A stretch of 64,000 nucleotides of DNA from Asterella californica (lineage: Eukaryota; Streptophyta; Marchantiopsida; Marchantiales; Aytoniaceae). The translations under genes and the position numbers were made by a program. The notes beneath the pieces are model-generated. The model was not told where the DNA came from. It was given only the letters and a program-made list of their open reading frames with translations, and made no database searches. The stretch is taken from contig JAYKYS010000005.1 in the NCBI GenBank assembly GCA_036924285.1, positions 9,734,001-9,798,000 on the forward strand, given 5' to 3'. Below, piece after piece: positions 44,031-55,801 of this stretch (within the stretch, counting starts at the first letter, position 1; each line of letters opens with the position of its first letter).

Positions 44031-46412
44031 ATGGACATTGAAGGGTTGGGTCATTACGTAGATGAGGCTTCTACATCTGGAGAGGCACCAAAGGTGACCA
44101 AGCTTTCACGGTCTGATATGCGATTGCTTGAGGCATTCGCGTTGGTAATGCAACAACAGCAAGCCACTGAACGGAAAGAAGCAATGGCTACTAAAGCCTT
44201 GCAATCTGTTGTGGGGTTGCTAGATCAGTTTGACGGGAAGAACATATCCAAGTACCTAAAGTACTATTCCCGGGAGATGGAGTTGAGCAAGGTGCCTGAA
44301 AGAGAGATGGTGAGTACATTTGCGCTTGCTGTCGTACCTGAACTACGAGAGCACATGAAGGACATCATCCGATCTCATGGTGCTACGTGGGAAGGATTTA
44401 CTCTTCAGCTGAAAGAAGAGTATTCTTTAGAAGATGCAGACCGAGTGACTAAGAAGTCATTCATGGAGTGGGTAAACAAACCCAACAAAGGGCTTGTTGC
44501 CACAGAGCTATTTCGGGAGTATGAGAGACAATTCCTTCAGTTGTCTCGGATGGAGAAGCTCACATTGGAGAATGACAAGGTGGAGTTGTTTCTACAAGCA
44601 GCCAACAATGAATTACAAAGGGAGTTGGAGCTGCTTCTAGAAGATAGGATGGAAGACAACGGACTCACGACTGATTGGAGAAAAGTCTCTGAAGCAGTGA
44701 GTGTACTTGCCAAACGAGAGTACCGGAGAGGGAAGGTGGTGGTAAGACAAGAAGAGAGACCACCACCGATCATAGTACCTCGTAGGCAACCAATGGTACC
44801 CAATGTGCAAGCACCTATTGTGCATGTACCTCAAGTTCCACTTCCTGCTATTCCTGTCCCGAAAGTTGCACCGCAAAGAGATGCTATGGAAGAGTTGGTA
44901 AAAGGGATGAGGGACTTGCAGATCAAGTTAGCAAGGTTGGAAGAGAAGGGAGGAGCACATGATACCAGACTTGCTCCTAAGCAAGATTATGTACAGAGAT
45001 GCATTTGGTGTGATAGTTCTGATCATGCTCGAAGAGAGTGTGGTGATTTTGCCAAAACTCTACGAGATGGAGTAGTCTATTGGAAAGAAGGAAAGATTGC
45101 TCTGAAGGATAATGGAGAGATTCTTAGAACCAACTTCGGGAAAGGAGGAATGAAGCAAGTACTGGAGGAGTATCTATCTCAACATGCTACTGCGTCGGTA
45201 GAAGCTGCTACTTATGGAGTTGAGGTAGTACGAGAAAGAAGTGCTTCTAAGAAGGATGGAGATACTCTTGATATGTGGAGCCATGCGGTAAGCACGAACA
45301 AAAGAGGGAAAATGGCAAGGGAGGAGTTGCTCAGAACAGCCACAGCAATCAGAGGTGCTACTGGATGGGATGATCCCGTGGATACAATGTCTGTACATGC
45401 TTATTTGGCGAAGAGTCAACATGAGGCTCTCATGGAGGAGAAGCGCAAACGAGATGAAGCAGGCCCTAGCGAAGAGAGAACAGCTCTCAAGAGGCAAACA
45501 AGAGGAGAAAAGTTCAGACCGGAGATGATGTCTCTACCAGAGGAGACTATGGAAGAGGTCATATCCTCTACTCCCGAGAATTCAAAGAAGAGCAAAGGTA
45601 AGGAGAAAGGTAAATCTCCTTCATACAAGCTTCAGTCTGATATTGAAGCTGCTACAGATCTGAAAGGAGTACTAGAAGAGAGAGTACTCAATGCCAGGAT
45701 CGAGTTTACTTTGCGAGAGGTTCTTGGGATTGCCAAGAGAGAGTTTCATGATGTCATTATTGACACCATCAAACGAAAAAGGCAATTGGCAGGAGAAACC
45801 GCTGTGTCTAATGCATTAGACACAAGGATATCAAGAGAGGAAGAGTTAGAACTAGCTCAATGCTGCATCAACCGCAAGGTTCGGTTTGAGGATGATAACG
45901 ATGACAAGGTCCCTAGTCATTACACTAGAGGACATTGGGCTAGAGCTACTACCGAAGCCTTAGTGAAGGTGGGAGAGATGACAGATCCGGTGGTTGCTCT
46001 CATTGATCATGGATCAGAGATCAATATTGTCTCTAAGGACATCTACAAGCAAGGTGGATGGCCTGTTGATATAGATCATGGTTGGATGATCAGAACGGCG
46101 AACAACACACGAGGAGAACTCTACGGAGCTTGTCCTGATGTGAAAGTGAAGGTGGGAGATGTAACTATAGAACAAAACTTCTTTGTTCAAGATAGTACAT
46201 CATACCCGGTGATACTCGGTCAACCTTACATTACAGCTGTGAGGATGGAGACCAAGGTTTTGGATGATGGATCTGCTTATGCGCGGATCAGAAGTCAGGA
46301 TGGCAAGAGAGCGGTACAGTTTCTAACTGTATCAGCAAACCACGAGCGGAACAGAGATTATCTGAGGGGTGGTTCCTTGCCTAAGGTCACGGAAGAGTTC
46401 AAGGATTTTTGA
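44031..46412 (+). CDS. gag: E3 gag-protease
   Basis: The ATG at 44031 lies in GCCACCATGG, an ideal initiation context; the frame is also open a few codons upstream. About 793 aa. It has a capsid core (KALQSVVGLLDQFDGKNISKY, REMELSKV, FMEWVNKPNKG), a zinc knuckle CIWCDSSDHARREC near 45001, and a charged linker ending KGKSPSYKLQSDIEAATDL. The protease has D-H-G at 46005-46013 (LIDHGSEIN) and YPVILGQPYITAVRMETK. Ends TGA 46410-46412, next to the degenerate slippery site. No internal break. Confidence 0.92.
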   Translation: MDIEGLGHYVDEASTSGEAPKVTKLSRSDMRLLEAFALVMQQQQATERKEAMATKALQSVVGLLDQFDGKNISKYLKYYSREMELSKVPEREMVSTFALAVVPELREHMKDIIRSHGATWEGFTLQLKEEYSLEDADRVTKKSFMEWVNKPNKGLVATELFREYERQFLQLSRMEKLTLENDKVELFLQAANNELQRELELLLEDRMEDNGLTTDWRKVSEAVSVLAKREYRRGKVVVRQEERPPPIIVPRRQPMVPNVQAPIVHVPQVPLPAIPVPKVAPQRDAMEELVKGMRDLQIKLARLEEKGGAHDTRLAPKQDYVQRCIWCDSSDHARRECGDFAKTLRDGVVYWKEGKIALKDNGEILRTNFGKGGMKQVLEEYLSQHATASVEAATYGVEVVRERSASKKDGDTLDMWSHAVSTNKRGKMAREELLRTATAIRGATGWDDPVDTMSVHAYLAKSQHEALMEEKRKRDEAGPSEERTALKRQTRGEKFRPEMMSLPEETMEEVISSTPENSKKSKGKEKGKSPSYKLQSDIEAATDLKGVLEERVLNARIEFTLREVLGIAKREFHDVIIDTIKRKRQLAGETAVSNALDTRISREEELELAQCCINRKVRFEDDNDDKVPSHYTRGHWARATTEALVKVGEMTDPVVALIDHGSEINIVSKDIYKQGGWPVDIDHGWMIRTANNTRGELYGACPDVKVKVGDVTIEQNFFVQDSTSYPVILGQPYITAVRMETKVLDDGSAYARIRSQDGKRAVQFLTVSANHERNRDYLRGGSLPKVTEEFKDF

Positions 46413-46446
46413 CAAGTACTGCTATAGAGCGAGGACATAGTGGTAC
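46403..46446 (+). promoter_or_regulatory. E3 frameshift signal, variant heptamer
   Basis: At the position of GGGTTTT in E2 and E4, E3 has GGATTTT (46403-46409). After 6 nt comes a 10-bp stem with two G-T pairs: GTACTGCTAT (46416-46425) with ATAGTGGTAC (46437-46446), loop 11 nt. GGATTTT is a known slippery heptamer in plant dianthoviruses. However, the -1 frame meets TAA at 46475-46477 before pol. Confidence 0.6.
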
Positions 46447-46477
46447 ACTGGAGAAGGTACTCTCGCTAGAGAAATAA

Positions 46478-49400
46478 AGTGCTTTTTGTACAGGAGTTGT
46501 GAGATTTTCTGGGAGTGGATTTGCTACACATACACGACTTGCTGACTTGCAGAAGTGGGAGCAGAAAGTTGTGCGAAAAACTGAAAAAGATCTAAAGAGA
46601 GTTGGTGTGCTTGAAGAGGATGATAAGATAGAAGGTGTTTATTTGGAGTTAGGGTTGGGAGATTTCATCGATGAACTTGCTATGCATGAGCAAGAAGATG
46701 AGGATCATGTGGTGGAAGTACACTCTAGGGAGCTCTATACAGCTATAGAGTCATTCGTAGATCCTGAAGTTAGAGTTGATACTAGGTACAAAACGGTAGA
46801 CAAGAAGGTAAAACCTGTTGCTCAGCCATTACCTAGTGATTCTAACCAGCGAGTCCAGCAATCTTCGAAGGAGAAAAGCTTGAGAGATCTTAGCCGGGTC
46901 GGTCACAAGTTCACTGAAACTACGCTCAAGGAGTTGAAGGTTGGTTCAACAGATTTTCTTTTGTCTGTGGAGGAGAATAGGTTTAGGGAGATGTTAACTA
47001 GGCACGGGAAAGCTTTTGCTTTTGAAGCCTCAGAAATCGGATGTGTAGATCCTAGCATTGTGGCGCCAATGATCATATTCACAGTTCCACATGCTCCTTG
47101 GGACTTGAGGCCAATTCCTGTACCTAGAGCGCATCTACCAAAACTCATAGAGCTCTTGAAGGAGAAGATGCAGATGAAGATCTTGGAACCATCATTTGCA
47201 CCATACTCTAGTCGTTGGTTTACAGTACCAAAGAAGAGTGGTGCATTACGGTTCATCCAAGATATGCAACCTGTGAACCAAGTGACCATCAGAAATACAG
47301 GCATAGGACCTATCGTCGGAGAGTTTGCTGAAGCGTTTGCTGGGAGGGCTATTTACTCTATAGGAGATCTTTACTCTGGATACGATCAGTTTCAACTTGC
47401 TGAACAGAGTAGAGATATCACCACCATGAGGACACCGTTGGGGTTGGTCAGAATGTGCACACTACCACAAGGAGCAACAAACTCGGTAGCGCACATGATG
47501 AACGGGATGAACAAGGTTCTCCGTGAGTTCATTCCTGAGAAGACCATGCCTTTCTTGGATGACATTCCAATTAAAGGATGCGTTGAGGAGGAGAAAGATG
47601 AGACAATGGATCAGAAGGGGTGTAGAAACTTTGTTGCTGATCACATTTCAGATTGTGATAAAATCTTATCACGACTTGAAGAGGCGCATTTGACACTATC
47701 AGGTGCCAAGTCTTCATTTGGAGTGCGAGAGGTTGTGATTGTGGGGCACTTATGTGGATGGTTTGGACGCAAGCCTGATCCTGGTAAAGTGGATGCTATA
47801 CGACGGATGAAGGATACTTGTGGTTCAACAACAGAGGTGAGAAGGTTTCTTGGAGCTTGTGTCTTCTATCATGTGTGGATTCCACATTTTGCACATGTGG
47901 CAGATCCTCTTTACGATCTGTTGAGAAAGCACAAGAGGTTTGCATGGGAGGAGAGACATACTGAGGCGATTCAGAGATTGAAGCAATTGTTATCTTCTCC
48001 ACCTGTACTTCGTCGTGTGAGCTATGAGGATAGCAAACCAGTGATACTTACTGTTGATACTAGTCCGATAGCCATTGGATGGGCAGTAGGACAGGATGAT
48101 GAAGAAGAGAATCGCTTTGCAGTCAGATTTGGAGCAAAGGTGTTGAGTGAGCGACATAGAAACTATCCTCAAGTGAAGAGAGAGTTATGGGGAGTAGTTA
48201 CAGCTATGAAAGCTGAAAAGGACTATTTGATTGGAGCGCCAGTAATAGTAGAAACAGATTGTTTACCACTATTAGGGATGATTACAAATTGTAACACCCC
48301 TGATATTGCTATGCTACGCTGGATTGCTTACATCAAGTCCTTAAATCCTGAGTTTCGACACATAGCGGGGAAGAACAATCCAGTAGCTGATATGTTATCT
48401 CGTGCGAGGTATGAGGATGAGGAGGAGATGATAGAAGATACAGAAGACGTTGGTACTACTATTTTCTGTAGAGCTCAAGGAGGTGAGAGTGAGCATTCGA
48501 AACCGTTCATGGAGGAGATATATGAAGGAGAATGGATAGACATAGGACGCTATCTAAGCATGTTGACTAGACAGCCAGGATGGAGTGATGCCCACTTTAA
48601 ACAAATCAGGAGGAAGGCTTATAACTACTTGCTACAAGGTGGTTATTTGTGGAAACATGCTAAGCAAGGTGGTAAGATGCCACAAAGGGTTGTGTGCAAG
48701 GTTGACATGCAGAAGTTACTCATGCAGGAGTTTCATGAGAGCTTGTGGGCAGGACATAGAGGTATTTATGCCACCTTTACAAAGCTGAAGGAGAGATATT
48801 GGTGGCGTAACATGTACAGAGATGTAGTTCAATTTGTGGAGACATGCCAAACTTGTCAAGAGTATTCAGGAATTCGGCATCGAGATGGATTACATCCTAC
48901 TTATCCACTTGCAATGCATTATAAGTGGGTAGTAGATCTTGTTATTATGCCAGTTGGTATATGGCAGATGCGATACTTAGTTTTGGCACGTGAGGATTTG
49001 TCCAACCAAGTGGAAGGGCGAGCCTTACGGACAAAATCCACAGAGGGAGTCTGCAAATTCTTGTTGGAAGATGTGATTTGTAGATATGGTTGTGTTGGGA
49101 AGATCACGGCTGATCGAGGGGAGCTGAACAATGATGAGGCTAAAGCGTTCTTCAAGAGGTGTGGTGTGAAGTTAGCTCTCACCACAGCCTACAATCCAGA
49201 AGGTAATGCGAAGAGTGAACGTGGTCATCCTCCTATTGTGAAAGCTATTGTGAAAGCTTGCAAGGGGAGGGCAAGAGAATGGCCAAGATTTCTTCCGTTT
49301 GCATTATGGGCTGATCGTTCGACTCATAGTTCAGTTACGGGATATATGCCGGCGGAGTTGATGCAGGGGCAGAAACCTATCATGCCCATTGAGGAGCACA

Positions 49401-49909
49401 TACCTACTTGGAGTGTTCTACCTTGGGAGGATGGTATGTCTACAGAAGATCTTCTTGCTGTCCGAATCCGTCAACTAGAGAGAAGACCTGAAGATGTAGA
49501 GATTGCATTGGAGAAGCTGAAAGAGGCGCGCTTGAGAAACAAAGACAGATTCGATAAGCGTCATCGATTAAGGCCAAAGGAGATTAAAGAAGGAGATTGG
49601 GTGTTGGTCTACGATAGTAGCTTGGACAACCAACACAGTGCGCTTAGAAAATTCTCTAAGCGATGGTTCGGCCCGTATGTGGTTCTTGTCGTGCTTGACA
49701 ATGCCACTTATTCACTAAGAGAGCTTGATGGGGCAGAGCTCAAGGTTCCCATTGCAGGCAAGCGTGTGAAACTCTTCAAGAAGCGAGATGAAGGGATAAG
49801 CATGGAGGAAGTCGGAGCAGAGTTTGATATCTTGGATGATGACGGAGAAGATTTGGATGACGAAGATATTGCCAACGACATCATTGAAGAAGATGAAGAT
49901 ATAGTGTGA
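46478..49909 (+). CDS. pol: E3 pol: RT, RNase H, integrase
   Basis: Open from just after the TAA at 46475 to TGA at 49907-49909, without an ATG at its start. This fits expression by frameshift in a working relative, so this copy is probably blocked at the TAA. RT: YSSRWFTVPKKSGALRFIQD, YSGYDQFQL, FLDDIPIKG. RNase H: ILTVDTSPIAIGWAVGQ, VETDCLPLLGM. Integrase: zinc domain with CQTCQ, DDE core (VVDLVIMP, TADRGEL, AKSERGH), C-terminal GDWVLVYDSSLDNQHS. The tail is very acidic, and no chromodomain is visible. Catalytic residues intact. Confidence 0.9.
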   Translation, partial: SAFCTGVVRFSGSGFATHTRLADLQKWEQKVVRKTEKDLKRVGVLEEDDKIEGVYLELGLGDFIDELAMHEQEDEDHVVEVHSRELYTAIESFVDPEVRVDTRYKTVDKKVKPVAQPLPSDSNQRVQQSSKEKSLRDLSRVGHKFTETTLKELKVGSTDFLLSVEENRFREMLTRHGKAFAFEASEIGCVDPSIVAPMIIFTVPHAPWDLRPIPVPRAHLPKLIELLKEKMQMKILEPSFAPYSSRWFTVPKKSGALRFIQDMQPVNQVTIRNTGIGPIVGEFAEAFAGRAIYSIGDLYSGYDQFQLAEQSRDITTMRTPLGLVRMCTLPQGATNSVAHMMNGMNKVLREFIPEKTMPFLDDIPIKGCVEEEKDETMDQKGCRNFVADHISDCDKILSRLEEAHLTLSGAKSSFGVREVVIVGHLCGWFGRKPDPGKVDAIRRMKDTCGSTTEVRRFLGACVFYHVWIPHFAHVADPLYDLLRKHKRFAWEERHTEAIQRLKQLLSSPPVLRRVSYEDSKPVILTVDTSPIAIGWAVGQDDEEENRFAVRFGAKVLSERHRNYPQVKRELWGVVTAMKAEKDYLIGAPVIVETDCLPLLGMITNCNTPDIAMLRWIAYIKSLNPEFRHIAGKNNPVADMLSRARYEDEEEMIEDTEDVGTTIFCRAQGGESEHSKPFMEEIYEGEWIDIGRYLSMLTRQPGWSDAHFKQIRRKAYNYLLQGGYLWKHAKQGGKMPQRVVCKVDMQKLLMQEFHESLWAGHRGIYATFTKLKERYWWRNMYRDVVQFVETCQTCQEYSGIRHRDGLHPTYPLAMHYKWVVDLVIMPVGIWQMRYLVLAREDLSNQVEGRALRTKSTEGVCKFLLEDVICRYGCVGKITADRGELNNDEAKAFFKRCGVKLALTTAYNPEGNAKSERGHPPIVKAIVKACKGRAREWPRFLPFALWADRSTHSSVTGYMPAELMQGQKPIMPIEEHIPTWSVLPWEDGMSTEDLLAVRIRQLERRPEDVEIALEKLKEARLRNKDRFDKRHRLRPKEIKEGDWVLVYDSSLDNQHSALRKFSKRWFGPYVVLVVLDNATYSLRELDGAELKVPIAGKRVKLFKKRDEGISMEEVGAEFDILDDDGEDLDDEDIANDIIEEDEDIV

Positions 49910-49960
49910 TGCCGACCACAACTTGTGAGTGTTGGCGCATACCAGAGGATGCGCAGGTTT

Positions 49961-49972
49961 AGAAGGGGTGGA
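49961..49972 (+). promoter_or_regulatory. E3 polypurine tract
   Basis: AGAAGGGGTGGA directly before the 3' LTR, close in sequence to that of E2. Confidence 0.8.
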
Positions 49973-52377
49973 TGTCATGTTGTGGTTCGGCTCCTGTGTG
50001 AAATTCTTGTGTAACCTATGTTGTGTTTCTTTTCCGTGTTTCGTGAACCGTATCGCGTAACTCGCCGAACGGTGTGATGAGTGCCACGTTTGTGATTATC
50101 TGTTTAAGTGATCGCACGGTAGAGGAATGTGCCAAGTCATCGATCTGTGCGCGTTCACTTCAGTGGTCCTTGTCGCCGCGATTGTGTATAAAATGGGGGG
50201 TCGAAGGTTCATACGACATTCTCTCTCAACGGGTGATTCGTAAGGGTTCTCGGTGATCTGCATGGAGGAGTGAAGAACTGCAGGAGTGGTGGTTATGGAC
50301 GGAGGTGTGTTACCGGCTCCGGATCTTCCTTTCCCGAATCCGTTTCACATCAAGCTTCATTGCATCCACCGCGATCACTTTCGACAGTGGTTAGTTGCGT
50401 ACTTTGGTGATGAGTTCATGGGGAGGGTGATGGAGTTACAGCTTCCGGTGATCCTTCCAATCGTAACATACGGAGAGACTTGAGATATGACGGTGTACAT
50501 TTTGTTGTGAGGAACAATGGATCTCAACTATCCATCGAACGTTCCTTTCAATCTTTGGGTCGATGTCCGGTGCCATTGCAGACCGAAGATCAATCATGGG
50601 GCTTGGATCGTGAGAAACTTCGGGCAAGAATATTACAATCGAGTGATAGCTTCACCGTTTCCTTTTGTCATACCTTTTATTGTAGAACGTTTCCAAGTTG
50701 TAATATTGACGTTGTATTAGTCTGCGGCTCACTGGTTTCATTCTAGTTGAGCGCTTCTGTGTAGTTACGGACCGCGAAGAATCCATCGACATATCTGAAG
50801 GATTTTGTGAAGTCTTAGAGTGTTGTTGATGTCTTGTGTCTCCTTGGAGAGTAAAAATTCGTTCTAAGGGAAAAGTTAAGAGGAGAAAAGACAAAAAGTA
50901 AAGTTCTTTTTGCTCTTATTGGTCCACTTTTGGACCAATGGTGTTCTAGCTGATCCTCGCGACGTTTCTGTGGTTTCTGGAGGCTTCAGAGGTCCATTCG
51001 CGAAACGGAGGGTATGGTTGGAGAGCTCTCGACCGGGGCTACAATCTGGGCTGAAGAATCGATCGATTTGATGAAAGTATGAGCGCGTTATGATCGATTG
51101 AGTGGAGGGGGGTGAAATTTGTACCTACTGCTACGTTTCTGGTTGTTCCGAGAGACTCGCGAGGAGTTTTGAGGAGCTGTCTGTTGGGTTGGAGAGCTGA
51201 CGACGTGCTGGTCGTTTTGATATCAATTTCATCAGTTTCTTGATCGATTTGGATTCTGAACCGACCGATTGAAGTTGAGAAGTGCAGATGGGATAAGGCG
51301 GGACAGCGAACTATGATAGCCATGGATAGTTTGCTATTGCTTAAGATCTGAGTCGAATTTCTGAGTGAAACTTTCCAGGATTGAAGAATGTCTTATCAGT
51401 AAGATACTTGGGAAGTTTCACCTCAAATGGTCGAGTAGTTTGTTCAGAATCTTGGATCAAATGTACCTGGGTCTGTAAAGCTCTGAAGTTAGCACAGATT
51501 ACGGTTTGATCCATATCTGAGAATTGGTTTGAGATTTCGACCTGAAAATTGTTCAGGGTAGGAGTGAAGGGTCCAATCAAGCTTCCTGTGAAGTTTGATC
51601 ATCATTGGTCGAGTGGTTTGGAAGGACTGAGGTCTCAAAGTTCGAAAATACTTCTGTTATTAGCTATTTCGGGTTTTTCGGTATCATCTATGATCATTTT
51701 GGTCATTTTCGATCAATTTGGAGAGGAGTTTGTTGCTGAAACTGCCATGGCTGCATGCAATTCGACATTGGAGGGTGTGGGGCTGATTTCAGCTCTTGGT
51801 GATGAAGGAGAACGGAGTCGCCATGAGTCTTAAGCCGCTGTTTGGGTTCTCGGAGCTGCCAGGTACTACCGCCGTTGGTGCTATATTGAGATCTGAATAG
51901 TGTTTTGGAGTATGCATGCTTTACCTTGCTGGAATGCTTGGTAGACCAGGGTGTACAGCAAGTTGTATCGATACTCTATCAAGTTGATTGAGTGATCTTA
52001 TAGCGTCTTCTGGTTGTACTATGAAGTTGTGATAGTTGGATTGATGGGCAGTTAGCGTCGCTGGGGAGCTATTCAGAAGTCAGGCTTCCAGTGATATAGA
52101 GGAATAACTTCAGTTAGATAATACAGATCTGAGTATTTTTAGTTAGAATACAAAAGATCTGTTTGTAACACAAGTTTATGCAACCTATACGTAACCTTGG
52201 ATCGTAGCAAGCTTTAAACTTGAGACGAGCGGATACAAGGTCACTCAGGCTAAAAGAGTAGATAGTGAAACATTTGAGTGGAAACATCCAGATCTAGATC
52301 CAACCTTGTCAATCCACATACCTCTGCACAGCCATATACCCCGTGTATTCCTAGACAGAAAAACACGTTATACGATA
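49973..52377 (+). repeat. E3 3' LTR
   Basis: 2405 bp, with TATAAAA at 50187-50193 at the same offset (214). One G/A change near 50483 stops the first small ORF early. Confidence 0.92.
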
Positions 52378-52381
52378 GCGT

Positions 52382-52400
52382 CAAGAAGTACTGGACGTAA
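52382..52400 (+). pseudogene. pol: E1 pol C-terminal codons after E3
   Basis: With one copy of the GCGT duplication, the E1 frame passes smoothly over the E3 site into five more codons (KKYWT after the split Val) and a TAA at 52398-52400. This confirms the insertion point to the base. Confidence 0.85.
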
Positions 52401-52458
52401 ACAGAAGTGCAGAAGCCAATGATGTTTGCGGGGACGCAAACATGTGAGGGTAGGCGTA
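52401..52458 (+). other. E1 3' untranslated stretch
   Basis: Short segment from the pol stop to the 3' LTR, ending in a G-rich tract that may be the polypurine primer. Confidence 0.6.
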
Positions 52459-54547
52459 TGTGGTGCCCACAAATTACAGGATGCACGAATTTTTGAAATT
52501 TTTAAGAATAATAACTTGTTTGTATAACTGAAGAAGCGTTGTTACTTAAGGTTACGTCTTCCTTAACAGGAAGATGATCTTAAGAGCTGTTTGTAATAAG
52601 AAGTTGACTTCTTCGGAAGACGACCGTCTTCGGAAGAACGTCTTCTTAGTTGCGTCTTCAGAAGACGGGAAGACGGCGGAAGATGAAAAGACGGTGGAAG
52701 ACACCTGTCTTCCAGAAGACAGCAACCGCGAAGGACCAACCACGAGTTTTCGGGTAAGACAGTAGGTGTACCTACTGGGGCGCACCGAATAGGTAGGTAG
52801 GTCAGGAAGACACCCAAGGTCGAGAACCCCTAATCTGCGGGGAAGATGCGTGAGGAAGCACATTAAGCACCTTCCAACTTCCCGCAGCACAGCGCTTGAG
52901 AAGATCGATTGAGAGAGTGAGCTTCGCGAGCTAGCATTGAGAGAGGAATCGAGTAAGACATCGAGGTAGGAGAGAGTAAGTTGGCAGCTAGGCGAAGAGT
53001 AAGATCGAATTGTGGGAGCACAAACAGCAGAGAAAGCGAAGGCGTTTCTGTGGAGCTTCCGAGAAGCTGACAGTGGAGAGTGGCAAGTAGAAGCGAAGAT
53101 AGAATCGAGGTGTGGACCGAAATTGACAGCAGGCGCATTCGAGAGGAGTCGCATTGGAAGCTAGGACAAGAGCCAGAAGCGCGCGGAGGTCGAAGGCAAC
53201 TCGAGGAGCCGAAGAAGACTGTAGAGGTTCTTTCCCCTGTTCTTTCCTCTTCCCACTTCTTCTCGCCTTTTCCTGGTATTCCCCGCGCTTCCTTCGTTGT
53301 GTGCAGGCAGTCTGATCGATTACCCCCACCCCCCCATTCTTTCTATTTGAGACATTGGGCGCGGAAGCGTGCCCAATTTCTGTCAAGACATCTCCTTGCT
53401 TCTTCCCGAGCTCAATTCGAGCTTTCCTACCCCTAGTCCTCAAATTGGAGACCCCAACTATCAATTTCCCTACCCTACTACCTCACTACCCCCGAAACTT
53501 GGAACAGAAGACGATTCGGAAGATGGGAACATCTTCGGAAGACGCTTCTTGAACTTGACTGTCTTCGGAAGACCGTCTTCGGAAGACTGTCTTCGGAAGA
53601 CTGTCTTCGGAAGTCGACTGAACACAATTCGTATCAAGAGTGGATTTGCTTTGCTTTTGTGTTTAGAGAGGCTTGGTACGAATCCTGAGTGGAGTGGTGA
53701 GTTGTTGTGTTATTTCGAGAAGTTGGAAGTCGGGAACTAGGCCTGTGCCTCTCGGTCTTCCAAGCTTCTCAACTCCCCATCTTCCTAGAGAGACTAGAAG
53801 ACTGGAAGGCTGGCAAAATGAGCGAGAAGACGTGAGGGTCCATTACGGGTCTCTTCTGTCCGACCCATAGCAGCCTATTCCTTCTTCTTCCCGAACTTAG
53901 AAGAGAGTTGTGAGAAGTCTTGCTGGCAGAATCTGGAGAGAATGGTCGAGGGTCATGTCTTCCCATCATGCAGCAAGCTTCTTCTGAGTGTGTATGAGAG
54001 GTGAGAAGTCAGAAGAACAGAGTGCACATGTCTTGAGTCTGTTGTGAGGATAGATTGCACGTAGGAAGACGAAGACAGGTGAGATCAGTGAAGGGAAGCC
54101 TGACTTCGGGAGGTCTTCCGAGAAAGACATTGAATCAGAAACTGTCCCGGGTGTCTTCTCAGAGGCCACTGTCACCGCAGGAGCCCGCAACCATCTTCTG
54201 AACCTTTCCTATACTCTACTTCTCGCATATCTTGTATCTTCTGATAGGAAGCAGGATGTAATGCAAGGTGGGTTGTCTTCTTAGGAATCCATGCGAGGCC
54301 TTGCTTAGTTAGGATTGATTAGATACAGCTCGGAAGACGAGTGCTACTTAGGAAGCATTGTTAGAATCTCAGAAGACGGAGTAGCTGTCTTCTGGAAGAC
54401 TAGATTCGTCTTCTGAGAGTGGAAGCTATATTGTGAGGACTTAGGGAAGGACTGAGCCTTCGACTCACAACAAGTACGTCACTTCTTCCAAGGAGTTAGC
54501 GCAGCTGAAGAAGAGCAACCAGGAGTTGCAGGCGCGCTTACAGCAGC

Positions 54548-55297
54548 GTGACCAGGAGGTTCTGTGAGTATGATAAGCTCACCGCCCTTGCAGAAGAGAA
54601 GATGACGTGGAAGACACTGCGAGAAGCCGCAGAAGCGCAGGCTGCAGCCGAGAAGACGCAAAGAGAAGTAGCGGAAGCTCGTGCGCAGGGGTTGCTAGCT
54701 CAGTTGGTGGAAGCGCTTCGCAAGAAGTTCAACTTCACCGCGGGTAGGAAGTTGCTTACCCTGGCTAGAGGATGGGACGAGGAGTCCAAAGCAATGTTTG
54801 TGGAGTGCAAGGAGAGTATGTTCAGGTACTTGGATCGGCAGATAGAGGGAGTGAAGACGCTCTATGGTCTTCCCTTGATCCCGCCATCATCAGTAAACAC
54901 GTCTTCCCAAGCACCAGCATCATCAACAGGACCAGACTTGGAGAAGGAAGAGTTCGACCTCGCTGTGCATTTGGTAGTGACAGCGTTGGAAGCTGAGAAG
55001 AACTCGGAAGATACCCCGGAAGACAAGACGTCTTCTGGAAGACAGGAAGGAAGACCGTCTTCCTAGGTATTCCGAGTGGAGGAAGCGACTTCCCCGGACC
55101 CCTATGAGGTCACCATGGCTCCCAGTGTCGAACTAGTCCCTCAGAAGAGCGAGGAAGCACAAGTCGACCCAGCTTCCCAGAAGACGCTTTTGTCTTCCGA
55201 AGCAGCAGCAGCAGAGCCAGCGATGAACGTGGAGGAGGAGGCCACCTCAGCGACACCCGAGGTAATTACAGGGCTTCCCAGCCTATCAGAAGACTAG
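54548..55297 (+). other. Second copy of the LTR coding-like segment
   Basis: 3' LTR copy of 23452-24201 with the same frames intact; I see a single C/T difference near its start. Confidence 0.5.
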
Positions 55298-55632
55298 TTA
55301 GTAGTTCAGGTAGGAATAGATCAGGTGGAAATGGCATCCGAGCCATTAGAATAGATAAGCAAAGCCTAGAAGATGAGGAGCTTGTCCAAACTTAGTAAGT
55401 GCCCAATATGCTATATTAGGAAATAGCATGTCCAGTTTAATTTTAGATCAGTGACCATGTGGTAGAGTAGGCAGCGCAGGGGTAAACAAGGTAGATGGCT
55501 AAAGCTGGAAAGGGAACGGTGTGCATGTGGGGTGGCAGCCTCCTGACAACGCCCATCTCTCCCTGGCGGTCACTTCCTCTATTTTCTCATGGCAGATGGT
55601 TAAGTAGGATCACAGAGTAGGAATTAGGAGCT

Positions 55633-55801
55633 CTGCACAAACACCAACATTTTACGGTGCAGACTCATAGCACATTAGACCTGTGTGGAGAATTGAGTTC
55701 TGCACACACATTCCAATCTTACGGTGCAGACAGATTAGACACACAGGGGAGTCTTCGAAGAAACTGGCTGCCTGCACACACATACCAATCTTACGGTGCA
55801 G
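55633..55801 (+). repeat. Three hairpin repeats in the E1 3' LTR
   Basis: Same triplicate CTGCAC...GTGCAG units as at 24537-24705. Confidence 0.8.

Larger units (their letters stand above)
41568..52377 (+). mobile_element. E3: full-length Ty3/gypsy element inside E1 pol
   Basis: Both LTRs are 2405 bp, starting TGTCATG and ending ACGATA. A 4-bp duplication GCGT flanks it (41564-41567, 52378-52381). About four to five LTR differences by eye (about 0.2%). Same lineage as E2 and E4. gag-pro and pol are each open, but the pol frame has a TAA at 46475-46477 just after the expected frameshift site. Confidence 0.93.
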
